A stretch of 64,000 bases of DNA from Aquipseudomonas alcaligenes_A (GTDB lineage: Bacteria > Pseudomonadota > Gammaproteobacteria > Pseudomonadales > Pseudomonadaceae): assembly GCA_048595745.1 (NCBI GenBank), contig CP184361.1; one strand, written 5' to 3'. The translations under genes and the position numbers were made by a program. Shown piece after piece: positions 1 through 10,023 of this stretch. The notes below the pieces were generated by a model. The model saw only the letters and a list, made by a program, of their open reading frames with translations, was not told where the DNA came from and did no database searches. Within the stretch, counting starts at the first letter, position 1; every line of letters begins with the position of its first letter.

Positions 1-759
1 CTCGGCGCAGCGGCCGGCGTGCTGGCCGGGCTGTTCGGCGTCGGCGGCGGCATCATCATCGTGCCGGTACTGGTGCTGAGCTTCACGGCCCAGGGCATCG
101 ACCCGGCCGTGCTGACCCACCTGGCCGTGGGCACTTCGCTGGCCACCATCGTCTTCACCTCGATCAATTCGGTGCTCGAGCACCAGCGCAAGGGCGCGGT
201 GCTGTGGCCGATCTTCACCTGGATGACCCTCGGCATCCTGCTGGGCGCCGGCCTCGGCTCGCTCACTGCCGCGGCCATTCAGGGGCCGCTGCTGCAGAAG
301 ATCATTGGCGTATTCGCCATCGTCATCGCCATCCAGATGGGCCTGGAATTGAAACCCAAGGCCGGTCGCGCGGTCCCAGGCAAGCTGGGGCTGACGGCTG
401 CCGGTGGGGTGATCGGTTGGGCCTCGGCGATCTTCGGCATCGGCGGTGGCTCGCTGACCGTGCCGTTCCTGACCTGGCGCAGCGTGCCCATGCAGCAGGC
501 GGTGGCGACGTCCTCTGCCTGTGGCCTGCCGATCGCCGCTGCCAGCGCCCTGAGTTTCATGCTGATCGGTTGGGGCGAGCCGCAGCTGCCGGAATGGAGC
601 GTCGGTTTCGTCTACCTGCCGGCCATGGCCGGTATCGCCTTCACCAGTATGTTCTTCGCCCGCTTCGGCGCGCGCCTGGCGCACAAGCTGTCGCCACGCC
701 TGCTCAAGCGCCTGTTTGCCCTGCTGTTGCTCTGTGTGGGCGTGAATTTCCTGATCTAA
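1..759 (+). CDS. TSUP (TauE/SafE) family membrane permease, 5'-truncated by window start
   Basis: An open frame from base 1 to a TAA at 757-759 encodes a strongly hydrophobic protein. It carries the two glycine-rich motifs of the sulfite exporter TauE/SafE family: GLFGVGGG near the visible N-terminus and IFGIGGGSLTVP in the middle, each starting one half of the internally duplicated fold. The frame is open at base 1 and family members have a short hydrophobic stretch before the first motif, so the true start lies upstream. An internal GTG at 19 is not a convincing start. The family exports sulfite, sulfonates or other small anions across the inner membrane; the substrate here is unknown. The stop codon overlaps the ribosome binding site of lgt, so the two are probably cotranscribed, as in PAO1 (PA0340-PA0341). 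Confidence 0.88.
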   Translation, partial: LGAAAGVLAGLFGVGGGIIIVPVLVLSFTAQGIDPAVLTHLAVGTSLATIVFTSINSVLEHQRKGAVLWPIFTWMTLGILLGAGLGSLTAAAIQGPLLQKIIGVFAIVIAIQMGLELKPKAGRAVPGKLGLTAAGGVIGWASAIFGIGGGSLTVPFLTWRSVPMQQAVATSSACGLPIAAASALSFMLIGWGEPQLPEWSVGFVYLPAMAGIAFTSMFFARFGARLAHKLSPRLLKRLFALLLLCVGVNFLI

Positions 760-769
760 GGAGTTTTGA

Positions 770-1558
770 ATGCTGCCTTATCCGCAGATCGACCCGGTGG
801 CCATCGCCCTGGGCCCGCTGAAAATCCACTGGTACGGCCTGATGTACCTGGTCGGCATCGGCGGCGCCTGGCTGCTGGCCAGCCGCCGGCTGAAAGACTT
901 CGACCCGACCTGGAGCAAGGAGAAACTCTCCGACCTGGTGTTCTGGGTGGCCATGGGCGTGATCCTCGGCGGCCGCCTGGGCTATGCGCTGTTCTACGAC
1001 CTGTCCGCCTACCTGGCCGACCCGCTGAAGATCCTGCGCGTCTGGGAAGGCGGTATGTCGTTCCACGGCGGCCTGATCGGCGTGATGCTGGCCACCTGGC
1101 TGTTCGGCCGGCGCAACGACAAGAGCTTCTTCCAGCTGATGGACTTCATCGCGCCCCTGGTGCCGATCGGCCTGGGTGCCGGGCGTATCGGCAACTTCAT
1201 CAACGCCGAGCTGTGGGGCAAGGTCACCGACGTGCCCTGGGCAATGGTCTTCCCCAATGGCGGGCCGGACCCGCGTCACCCGTCGCAGCTGTACCAGTTC
1301 GCCCTCGAAGGCGTGGCCCTGTTCCTCATCCTCTGGCTGTATTCGCGCAAGCCGCGCCCGACCATGGCGGTGTCCGGCCTGTTTGCCGCCTGCTACGGGG
1401 TGTTCCGCTTCATCGTCGAGTTCGTCCGCGTGCCGGATGCCCAGCTCGGCTATCTGGCGTGGAACTGGCTGACCATGGGCCAGGTGCTGTGCCTGCCGAT
1501 GATCCTCGGCGGCATCGGCCTGATGGTCTGGGCCCATCGCCGCCAGGCGGCGGCCTGA
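770..1558 (+). CDS. lgt: Prolipoprotein diacylglyceryl transferase
   Basis: This inner-membrane enzyme moves diacylglycerol from phosphatidylglycerol to the lipobox cysteine of prolipoproteins, the first step of lipoprotein maturation. The 262-residue product has the family length, about seven hydrophobic segments, an HGGLIG motif with its histidine at 99 and the Lgt signature GRIGNFINAELWG at 138-150. These correspond to the essential His103 and Arg143 of E. coli Lgt as I recall them. The ATG at 770 has an AAGGAG 6 bases upstream, fused to the stop of the preceding permease gene. thyA follows after 74 bases, as in other Pseudomonas. Confidence 0.97.
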   Translation: MLPYPQIDPVAIALGPLKIHWYGLMYLVGIGGAWLLASRRLKDFDPTWSKEKLSDLVFWVAMGVILGGRLGYALFYDLSAYLADPLKILRVWEGGMSFHGGLIGVMLATWLFGRRNDKSFFQLMDFIAPLVPIGLGAGRIGNFINAELWGKVTDVPWAMVFPNGGPDPRHPSQLYQFALEGVALFLILWLYSRKPRPTMAVSGLFAACYGVFRFIVEFVRVPDAQLGYLAWNWLTMGQVLCLPMILGGIGLMVWAHRRQAAA

Positions 1559-1632
1559 ATCCGCCTCGACTTGGTTAAAATGCGTGTTTTGCCCGGGCGC
1601 CCAGGCGCCCGCGACCCTTCAGCGGAGCTGAG

Positions 1633-2427
<795 letters not shown>

Positions 2428-2430
2428 GCC

Positions 2431-3291
2431 ATGCTGGCGGCCGAACTCAAGGCCTTCCACATGGTTGCCCGCCTGGGCAGCATCACCCAGGCGGCGAAGA
2501 AGCTGGGCCTCAGCCAGCCTACCGTCACCACGCAGATCCGTAACCTGGAAGCGCAGTACGGTGTCGAGCTGTTCTACCGCGGCGGCCGCCGCCTGACCCT
2601 CAGTGACGAGGGCGTGCGCCTGCTGCCGATGGTGCAGCAGTTGCTGCAGCAGGAAGCCGATATCGAGTTCTTCCTGCGCAACTGCGGCCAGCTGCAGGGC
2701 AGCCTACGCATCGCCGCCACCGCGCCCTACTACGTACTCGACCTGGTCAAACGCTTCCGCGAGCGCCTGCCGCAGGTGCAGGTGACGCTGGAGATCGGCA
2801 ACTCGCAGCAGGTGATCGAGGCGCTGGAGGAATACCGTGTCGACCTCGCCGCTTCCTCGCAGCTGGAGCAGGACGCGCGCTTCACCCGCCTGGTGCTGGG
2901 CCAGGACCCGCTGGTGCTGGCCGTGCACCGCAGCCACCCGCTGGCGGCACAACAGCGCCTGTCACCGGCGGCCCTGGCCGGCCACTGCCTGCTGGTGCGC
3001 GAGGCCGGTTCCACCACCCGTGTGCTGACCGAACAGATGTTGCGGGAGACGGGCACCGTGCCCGGCGCGGTGCTGGAAATCGGCAGCCGCGAATCGATCC
3101 GCGAGGCCGTGCTGCGCAACATCGGCGTTAGCGTGATCGCCCGCCACGAAGTGCCGGACAATCCCGCGTTGCGGGTGATCGAGCTGGACGACGCGCCGCT
3201 GATCCCGGAATACCTCTACTGCCTCAAGGAGCGCCGCAGTGCACGTCTGCCGGCGGCCTTCCTGGCCCTGGCGCGGGAAAGCACCGAGTAG
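2431..3291 (+). CDS. LysR-family regulator of the aminoethylphosphonate operon
   Basis: 286 residues with an N-terminal winged helix-turn-helix (about residues 1-60, including ITQAAKKLGLSQPTVTTQI) and a periplasmic-binding-protein-like effector domain from about residue 90. It lies directly upstream of an AEP-type ABC importer and phnX on the same strand. A LysR subfamily is known to accompany such operons (TIGR03339, from memory), so it probably activates them in response to a phosphonate or a catabolite. The ATG is 3 bases from thyA, so it may be read through from thyA as well as from its own promoter. Its TAG stop lies inside a dispersed intergenic repeat. The effector is not known from sequence. 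Confidence 0.88.
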   Translation: MLAAELKAFHMVARLGSITQAAKKLGLSQPTVTTQIRNLEAQYGVELFYRGGRRLTLSDEGVRLLPMVQQLLQQEADIEFFLRNCGQLQGSLRIAATAPYYVLDLVKRFRERLPQVQVTLEIGNSQQVIEALEEYRVDLAASSQLEQDARFTRLVLGQDPLVLAVHRSHPLAAQQRLSPAALAGHCLLVREAGSTTRVLTEQMLRETGTVPGAVLEIGSRESIREAVLRNIGVSVIARHEVPDNPALRVIELDDAPLIPEYLYCLKERRSARLPAAFLALARESTE

Positions 3292-3368
3292 GGTGGGCAA
3301 CCGCGTAGCGTTGCCCACCATTGCGCCACTCTCGGTGGACAAGCCGCCAGCGGCGTTGTCCACCCTAC
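3289..3368. repeat. Composite REP-like palindromic repeat after the LysR gene
   Basis: Two hairpins in tandem. The first has arms GGTGGGCAAC (3292-3301) and GTTGCCCACC (3310-3319). The second has GGTGGACAA (3334-3342) and TTGTCCACC (3356-3364), with an inner GCCGC/GCGGC stem. The outer ends TAGGGTGG and CCACCCTA are also complementary, so the whole block can fold on itself. This is the style of dispersed intergenic palindromes in Pseudomonas. It begins at the TAG stop of the LysR gene and may end its transcript. Confidence 0.75.
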
Positions 3369-3441
3369 ACAAATCCGCCGATGACACTATCGGCCGCTTT
3401 TGCCCAACTGCCATAAAGCCTTAGCACGGCGTGCCCAGGAT

Positions 3442-3469
3442 GAACCTCGTCCGATTCATCACGAGGTTC
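3442..3469 (+). promoter_or_regulatory. Inverted repeat containing the phnT2 Shine-Dalgarno
   Basis: Perfect 9-base arms GAACCTCGT (3442-3450) and ACGAGGTTC (3461-3469) are separated by 10 bases and end 4 bases before the ATG at 3474. The right arm holds the only good ribosome binding site, GAGG at 3463-3466. As DNA it could be an operator for the upstream LysR protein; as RNA it would bury the ribosome binding site. The sequence cannot decide between these. Confidence 0.55.
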
Positions 3470-3473
3470 GCTC

Positions 3474-4528
<1,055 letters not shown>

Positions 4529-4529
<1 letters not shown>

Positions 4530-6238
4530 TGGAAGCGCTCGCCTCGCAACGCTCGCCCATGGCGGCCCGGCGCTGGCCGGCCGACCTGGCCGATCGCCTG
4601 TTCGTGCGTGGCGGCCAGTGGCTGCTGCTGGCGCTGCTGCTGCTCGCCGTGTTGCTGCCGCTGCTGGCCATGCTCTGGCGCGGTCTGGCCGGTGAACCGG
4701 GGCAGGGCGGTGGGCTGCTCGCGGCACGCGAACTGGTGGCCAGCGCCAACTTTCGCTGGCTGCTCGGCAACAGCCTGAAGAGCGCCCTGGCCGTGGTACT
4801 GATCGTGCTGCCGCTGGCCTATGCCTTCGCCTACGCCCTGCAACGTACCTGCGTGCCGGGCAAGGGCCTGTGGCGTGGCATCTCGCTGCTGCCGCTGCTG
4901 GCGCCGTCGATGCTGCCGGGCATCGCGCTGATCTACCTGTTCGGCAACCAGGGCGTGCTGCGCCACCTGCTGACGGACAACGTCTACGGCTTCTGGGGCA
5001 TCGTCCTCGGCCAGGCCATCTACACCTTCCCGCACGCGCTGATGGTGCTGCTCAGCGCCCTGGCCCTGGCCGATGCGCGGTTGTTCGACGCCGCGTCGAG
5101 CATGGGCGCATCGAGATGGCGCGCTTTTCGCAGCATCACCTGGCCGGGCAGCCGCCAGGGTGTGTTCGCCGCGGCCTGCCTGGTGTTCACCCTGTGCGTC
5201 ACCGATTTCGGCGTGCCGGTGGTGGTCGGTGGCGACTACCAGGTGCTGGCCCTGGAAGCCTACAAGGCGGTGGTCGGCCAGCAGCAGTTCGGCCGCGGCG
5301 CGCTGATTGGCCTGTTCCTGCTGCTGCCGGCGCTGCTCAGCTTCGCCGTCGACCTCTGGCTGCGCCGCCGCCAGCGTGAGGCCATGGGCGGTCGCGCCCA
5401 GGTCTACCACCCGCAGCCCAGTCGTGGTCGCGATGGCGCCTTCCTGCTGCTGGTGCTGCTGGTCTGCGCCTGCCTGCTCGGGGTGTTCGGCATGGCGGTG
5501 TACTCGTCGCTGGTCAAGTTCTGGCCGTATGACCTGTCGCTGTCGCTGCACCACTACGCCTTCTCCGAGCTGCCCGGCGGCTGGCTGGCCTACCGCAATA
5601 GCCTGCTGCTGGCGACCTGCTGCGCGCTGTTCGGCGGCGTGCTGATCTTCCTCGGCAGCTACCTGCTGGAGAAGACTCGCCAGAGCCCGCTGACCCAGCT
5701 GCTGCGCCTGCTCTGCTTCATTCCCATGGCGGTGCCCGGTCTGGTCCTCGGCCTCGGCTACGTATTCTTCTTCAACCTGCCGGCCAACCCGCTGCACGGC
5801 CTGTACGGCAGCCTGACCCTGCTGGTGATCTGCACCGTGGCGCACTTCCTGACCACCGCGCAGATGACCGCCAGTGCTGCCCTGCGCCAGCTCGACGGCG
5901 AGTTCGAGGCCGCCGCGCTGTCGCTGAAGGTGCCGCTGCTGCGCCACTTTTTCCGCGTGACCTTGCCGATCTGCCTGCCGGCGCTGCTCGACATCGTGCG
6001 CTACCTGTTCGTCTCGGCGATGACCACGGTGTCGGCGGTGATCTTCCTCTACAGCCCGGACAGCCTGCTGGCCGCCATCGCCGTGCTGAACATGGACGAC
6101 GCCGGCAACGTCGGCGGCGCCGCCGCCATGTCCACCCTGATCCTGCTCACGTCCGCCGCCGTTTCGCTGCTGCTGGCCGGGGCCTCGCGCGGCCTGCTGC
6201 GCCGCTCCCAGGCCTGGCGCGCGGCGCCCGGTCACTAA
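4529..6238 (+). CDS. 2-aminoethylphosphonate-type ABC transporter permease (PhnU2-like, fused double domain)
   Basis: 569 residues with about twelve membrane segments arranged as two MetI-like permease halves joined in one chain, as in the PhnU2 and iron(III) FbpB classes. Each half carries an EAA-type loop: DAASSMGASRWRAFRSITWP in the first and EAAALSLKVPLLRHFFRVTLP in the second. These would dock on the ATPase encoded just upstream. No separate second permease gene is needed. phnX follows after 17 bases, so the importer and the catabolic gene are probably on one transcript. Confidence 0.9.
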
Positions 6239-6255
6239 CCGTTCGGAGACTGTCC

Positions 6256-7083
6256 ATGCGCTACCAACACCCCACTCGCCTGCAGGCCGCCATCCTCGAC
6301 TGGGCCGGCACCGTGGTCGACTTCGGCTCCTTCGCGCCGACGCGCATCTTCGTCGAGGCCTTCGCCCAGTTCGATATCGAGCTGAGCCTGGAGGAGGCGC
6401 GCGGCCCGATGGGCATGGGCAAGTGGGATCACATCCGCACCCTCTGCGATCAGCCGGCCGTGGCCGAGCGCTACCAGCGCCGCTTCGGCCGCCTGCCGAC
6501 GGACGCCGATGTGACGGCGATCTATGAACGCTTCATGCCGCTGCAGATCGCCAAGGTCGGCGAGCACTCGGCGCTGATTCCCGGCGCGCTGGAAGCCATC
6601 GCCGCCCTGCGCGAGCGTGACCTGCGCATCGGCAGCTGCTCCGGCTACCCGCTGGCGGTGATGGGCAAGGTGGTCGAACTGGCCGCCGCCAACGGTTACC
6701 GCCCGGATCACGTAGTCGCCACCGACGAGGTGCCCAAGGGCCGGCCGAGCCCGGCCCAGGCCCTGGCCAACGTCATTGCCCTGGGCCTCGATGACGTCGC
6801 CGCCTGCGTCAAGGTCGATGACACCGAGCCGGGCATCCTCGAAGGCCGCGCCGCCGGCATGTGGACCGTGGCGCTGCGCTTCTCCGGCAATTTCCTGGGC
6901 CTTTCCTGGGCCGACTACCAGGCGCTGCCGGCCGAGCGCCGTGCCGCCGAGCGCACGCGCATCGACGACCTGTTCAGCGGCAGCCGCCCGCACTACCTGA
7001 TCGACACCATCGCCGAACTGCCCGCGGTGATCGACCACATCAACGCCCGCCTGGCCCGGGGCGAGAGCCCGCAGGCCTGCTGA
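6256..7083 (+). CDS. phnX: Phosphonoacetaldehyde hydrolase (phosphonatase)
   Basis: Cleaves the C-P bond of phosphonoacetaldehyde to acetaldehyde and phosphate. The 275-residue HAD enzyme has its nucleophile Asp15 in ILDWAGTVVD and the Schiff-base lysine Lys56 in MGMGKWDHI. These are offset by three from Asp12 and Lys53 of the Bacillus cereus enzyme. The later HAD motifs are SCSGYP, KGRPSP and KVDDTEPG. It lies between the permease and the solute-binding protein genes. The usual partner PhnW (AEP transaminase) is not in the window, so its substrate must come from the adjacent FAD enzyme or from elsewhere in the genome. Confidence 0.95.
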   Translation: MRYQHPTRLQAAILDWAGTVVDFGSFAPTRIFVEAFAQFDIELSLEEARGPMGMGKWDHIRTLCDQPAVAERYQRRFGRLPTDADVTAIYERFMPLQIAKVGEHSALIPGALEAIAALRERDLRIGSCSGYPLAVMGKVVELAAANGYRPDHVVATDEVPKGRPSPAQALANVIALGLDDVAACVKVDDTEPGILEGRAAGMWTVALRFSGNFLGLSWADYQALPAERRAAERTRIDDLFSGSRPHYLIDTIAELPAVIDHINARLARGESPQAC

Positions 7084-7134
7084 AAGCCGTGCATCAACCG
7101 AACAACCAACGCCAACACCATCAGGAGCCCCACC

Positions 7135-8154
7135 ATGTTCAAACGCACCGCCCTGGCCGCCGGCCTGCTCGCCGCCTGCACCCTGCAGGCCCAGGCCAAC
7201 ACCGAGCTGACCGTCTACACCGCGCTGGAAGTCGAGCAGCTCAAGCCCTACCAGGAAGCGTTCGAGAAGCAGCACCCGGACATCCGCATCAAGTGGGTGC
7301 GCGATTCCACCGGCATCGTTACCGCCAAGCTGCTGGCCGAGAAGGATCGCCCGCAGGCCGACGTGGTTTGGGGCCTGGCCGGCTCCAGCCTGGCGATTCT
7401 CAAACAGCAGGACATGCTGGTGCCCTACGCCCCGGCCAACCTAGACAAGATCGGCGCCAACTACCGCGACGCCGCCAACCCGCCGGCCTGGGTCGGCATG
7501 GACGTGTGGGCCGCGACCATCTGCTTCAACACCATCGAGGCCGAGAAGCAGGGCCTGCCCAAGCCGACCAAGTGGGAAGACCTGACCAACCCGGTGTACA
7601 AGGACAAGATTGTCATGCCCAACCCGGCGTCTTCCGGCACCGGCTACCTGGACGTCAGCGCCTGGCTGCAGACCTTCGGCGAGCCCGGCGGCTGGGCCTA
7701 CATGGACAAGCTGCACGCCAACATCGGCCAGTACACCCATTCCGGCTCCAAGCCCTGCAAGCTGGCTGCCGCGGGCGAATTCCCGATCGGCATCTCCTTT
7801 GAGTACCCGGCTGTGCAGCTCAAACGCAAGGGCGCGCCGCTGGATATCGTGCTGCCCAAGGAAGGCCTGGGCTGGGAGATCGAGGCCACCGGTATCGTCA
7901 AGGGCACCGACCAGCTGGACGCCGCCAAGAAGCTCGCCGACTTCGCCTCCAGCCGCGAGGCCATGGACCTGTACAAAGCCAACTTCGCCGTGCTGGCCCA
8001 GCCGGGCATCGCCGAGCGCTTCCAGGAACTGCCGGCCGACTACGAGCAGCGCCTGATCAAGAACGACTTCACCTGGGCCTCGGAAAACCGCGACCGCATC
8101 CTCGCCGAGTGGCGCAAGCGCTACGACGGCAAATCCGAGCCGGTCGCCCAGTAA
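7135..8154 (+). CDS. 2-aminoethylphosphonate-type ABC transporter periplasmic binding protein (PhnS2-like)
   Basis: 339 residues with a Sec signal peptide (MFKRTALAAGLLAACTLQAQA, cleavage after about residue 21) and a mature part resembling the iron/phosphonate class of periplasmic binding proteins (LTVYTALE start, DVVWGLAGSS, NPASSGTGY). It would capture the phosphonate for the PhnT2/PhnU2-like transporter. A purine-rich AGGAG sits before the ATG. The gene lies third in the operon rather than first. A repeat-rich gap separates it from the FAD enzyme gene. Confidence 0.9.
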   Translation: MFKRTALAAGLLAACTLQAQANTELTVYTALEVEQLKPYQEAFEKQHPDIRIKWVRDSTGIVTAKLLAEKDRPQADVVWGLAGSSLAILKQQDMLVPYAPANLDKIGANYRDAANPPAWVGMDVWAATICFNTIEAEKQGLPKPTKWEDLTNPVYKDKIVMPNPASSGTGYLDVSAWLQTFGEPGGWAYMDKLHANIGQYTHSGSKPCKLAAAGEFPIGISFEYPAVQLKRKGAPLDIVLPKEGLGWEIEATGIVKGTDQLDAAKKLADFASSREAMDLYKANFAVLAQPGIAERFQELPADYEQRLIKNDFTWASENRDRILAEWRKRYDGKSEPVAQ

Positions 8155-8164
8155 GTCCGCGTCA

Positions 8165-8278
8165 CCCCTCTCCCGCCGGGAGAGGGGGCGGGGGTGAGGG
8201 TTTTTCGGGCAGCACCGAGCTGCCTATCAGCCCCTCAGCCTCCGCGGCCCGCCCCAGCCCTCTCCCAGAGGGAGAGGG
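8165..8278. repeat. Pair of CCCTCTCCC palindromes between phnS2 and the FAD enzyme gene
   Basis: The first hairpin has 10-base arms CCCCTCTCCC (8165-8174) and GGGAGAGGGG (8178-8187). The second has 9-base arms CCCTCTCCC (8258-8266) and GGGAGAGGG (8270-8278). The segment between the pair has GGGGGTGAGGG on one side and CCCCAGCCC on the other, so the whole 114 bases can also fold. The same core recurs near 11458 and, degenerate, near 16611. A TTTTT run at 8201-8205 might add some termination after phnS2. Confidence 0.7.
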
Positions 8279-8314
8279 AGATAAGCAGCCCGCAGAATTT
8301 TCAGGAGTTTCCCC

Positions 8315-9472
8315 ATGAGCCAACCCGACTGCGACCTGCTGGTCGTCGGCGCCGGCATGCTCGGCCTCGCCCATGCCTGGGCCGGCGCCAAGCGCGGCCT
8401 CAAGGTCAAGGTGTTCGAGCGCACCGCCACGCCGCTCGGCGCCTCCATCCGCAACTTCGGCCAGGCCCTGGTCACCGGCCAGGCGCCGGGGCCGATGCTC
8501 GATCTGGCGCGCCAGGCCCATGGCCTGTGGGCCGAGCTGGGCAAGGCCGCCGGTCTTGCGCTGAAGCAGCAGGGCTCGCTGGTCTTCGCTCGCACCGATG
8601 CCGAGGAGGCCATGCTCGAAGCCTTCTGCGCCGGCCGCGCGCGCGAGCTTGGCTACCGCGTCGAACTGCTGCGCGGCGCCGCCCTGGACGGCCTTTACGG
8701 TGGCCGCTTCGCCCACCATCGCGCCGCCCTGCATGGTCTGGACGACCAGCAGTTGTATTCCCGTGAGGCGCTGCCACAGATCGTCGACCATCTGCGCGGC
8801 CTTGGCGTCGAGTTTCACTTCTCCACCCTGGTGCGCGATGTCGAGCCCGGCAGCGCGCTGACCACCGCCGGGCGCTTCACCGCGCGGCACATCCTGGTCT
8901 GCTCCGGGCACGACTACCAGACCCTGCTGGCCGAACCCATGGCCGCGCTCAAGCCCTCCGTGTGTCGCCTGCAGATGCTGCGCGCGCGTCTGGAGCGGCC
9001 GCTGGACCTGCAGCATGCGGTGCTCACCGGCCTCAGCTGTGTGCACTATGGCGCCTTCGCCGACCTGCCCGAGGCCGCGGCGATCCAGGCCGAGATCCGC
9101 CGCGACTATCCGGCGCTGGAGGAGCACGGCATCCACCTGCTGGTCAGTCCGACGCCCTATGGCGAGCTGATCATCGGCGACTCCCACGACTACGGCAGCG
9201 ACGCCGCGCCGTTCAATGCCGAGGATGTCGACCAGCTGCTGATCGACCTGGCCGAGCACACCCTGGGCAGTCGTTTGCAGGTACTGGAGCGCTGGCAGGG
9301 TGTGTATGGCTCCCGTGGCCCTGGCCCGTTCAGCGTGCTGCGCGCCGCCGAGGGCGTGACCGCCGTGCTGATGCACACCGGTTTGGGCATGAGCGTCGGC
9401 CTCGGCCTGGGCGAGCGCACGGTCGCCGCGTTGCTCGGTGAGGCCGCCTGGCCCGAGGCAAGCCCGGCATGA
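8315..9472 (+). CDS. FAD-dependent oxidoreductase of phosphonate catabolism (TIGR03364/PbfC-like)
   Basis: 385 residues with an N-terminal dinucleotide fold (LLVVGAGMLGLAHAWAG, residues 8-24), a DAO-type domain and the C-terminal flavin contact HTGLGMSVGLGLG. The product resembles the glycine oxidase/sarcosine oxidase superfamily clade that recurs in phosphonate operons. A member of this clade has been reported, as I recall, to oxidise N-methyl-aminoethylphosphonate to phosphonoacetaldehyde. That would supply the linked PhnX. The stop overlaps the next start by four bases (ATGA), so translation is coupled to the HD protein. Substrate is inferred from context. Confidence 0.82.
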   Translation: MSQPDCDLLVVGAGMLGLAHAWAGAKRGLKVKVFERTATPLGASIRNFGQALVTGQAPGPMLDLARQAHGLWAELGKAAGLALKQQGSLVFARTDAEEAMLEAFCAGRARELGYRVELLRGAALDGLYGGRFAHHRAALHGLDDQQLYSREALPQIVDHLRGLGVEFHFSTLVRDVEPGSALTTAGRFTARHILVCSGHDYQTLLAEPMAALKPSVCRLQMLRARLERPLDLQHAVLTGLSCVHYGAFADLPEAAAIQAEIRRDYPALEEHGIHLLVSPTPYGELIIGDSHDYGSDAAPFNAEDVDQLLIDLAEHTLGSRLQVLERWQGVYGSRGPGPFSVLRAAEGVTAVLMHTGLGMSVGLGLGERTVAALLGEAAWPEASPA

Positions 9473-10023
9473 CCCCGGTAGCGGCGGTCGACCAACTGCT
9501 GGCCCTGTGCCGCGCGCAGGCGCAGGCCGACTACATCGGCGAAGCGGTCAGTCAGCTGGAACATATGGTTCAGGCCGCCGAGCTGGCGCGGGACGAGGGG
9601 GCTGACGAGGAGCTGATCCTCGCCGCCTTCTGCCACGATGTCGGCCACTTCTGCGCGCCGCTGACGGCCGACAATCGCATGGGCGAGCTGGGCCGACAGG
9701 GCCACGAACGGGTCGGTGCGCACTGGTTGCGTGGCCTGGGCTTTCCTGCACGGCTGTGCGAGCTGGTGGCCGGGCATGTCGATGCCAAACGCTACCTCTG
9801 TGCCCGCGAGCCGGGCTATCTGGCCGGGCTTAGCCTGGCCAGCCGGCAAACCCTGGACTGGCAGGGCGGGCCGATGAGCGAAGCCGAGGCCCGTTTGTTC
9901 GAATCGAACCCACTGTGTGCCGACATCCTGCGCCTGCGCCGCTGGGACGAGGCCGCCAAGGTGCCGGGGCGGCCTGTCGACCTGGGCTGGATCGAGGTGC
10001 TGGCGCGGCGGTTGCTGGCTTAG
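9469..10023 (+). CDS. PhnZ-like HD-domain protein of the phosphonate operon
   Basis: 184 residues of the HD hydrolase/oxygenase superfamily. Residues Tyr22, Glu25, His32, His56-Asp57, His60, His79, His103, Lys107 and Asp160 fall at nearly the same positions as the iron ligands and substrate contacts I recall for PhnZ (Tyr24, Glu27, His34, His58-Asp59, His62, His80, His104, Lys108, Asp161). PhnZ is a di-iron enzyme that oxidatively cleaves 1-hydroxy-2-aminoethylphosphonate to glycine and phosphate. No PhnY-type dioxygenase gene is nearby to make that substrate. It is coupled to the FAD enzyme (ATGA). Its stop overlaps the convergent GTPase gene by four bases. Confidence 0.85.
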   Translation: MTPVAAVDQLLALCRAQAQADYIGEAVSQLEHMVQAAELARDEGADEELILAAFCHDVGHFCAPLTADNRMGELGRQGHERVGAHWLRGLGFPARLCELVAGHVDAKRYLCAREPGYLAGLSLASRQTLDWQGGPMSEAEARLFESNPLCADILRLRRWDEAAKVPGRPVDLGWIEVLARRLLA

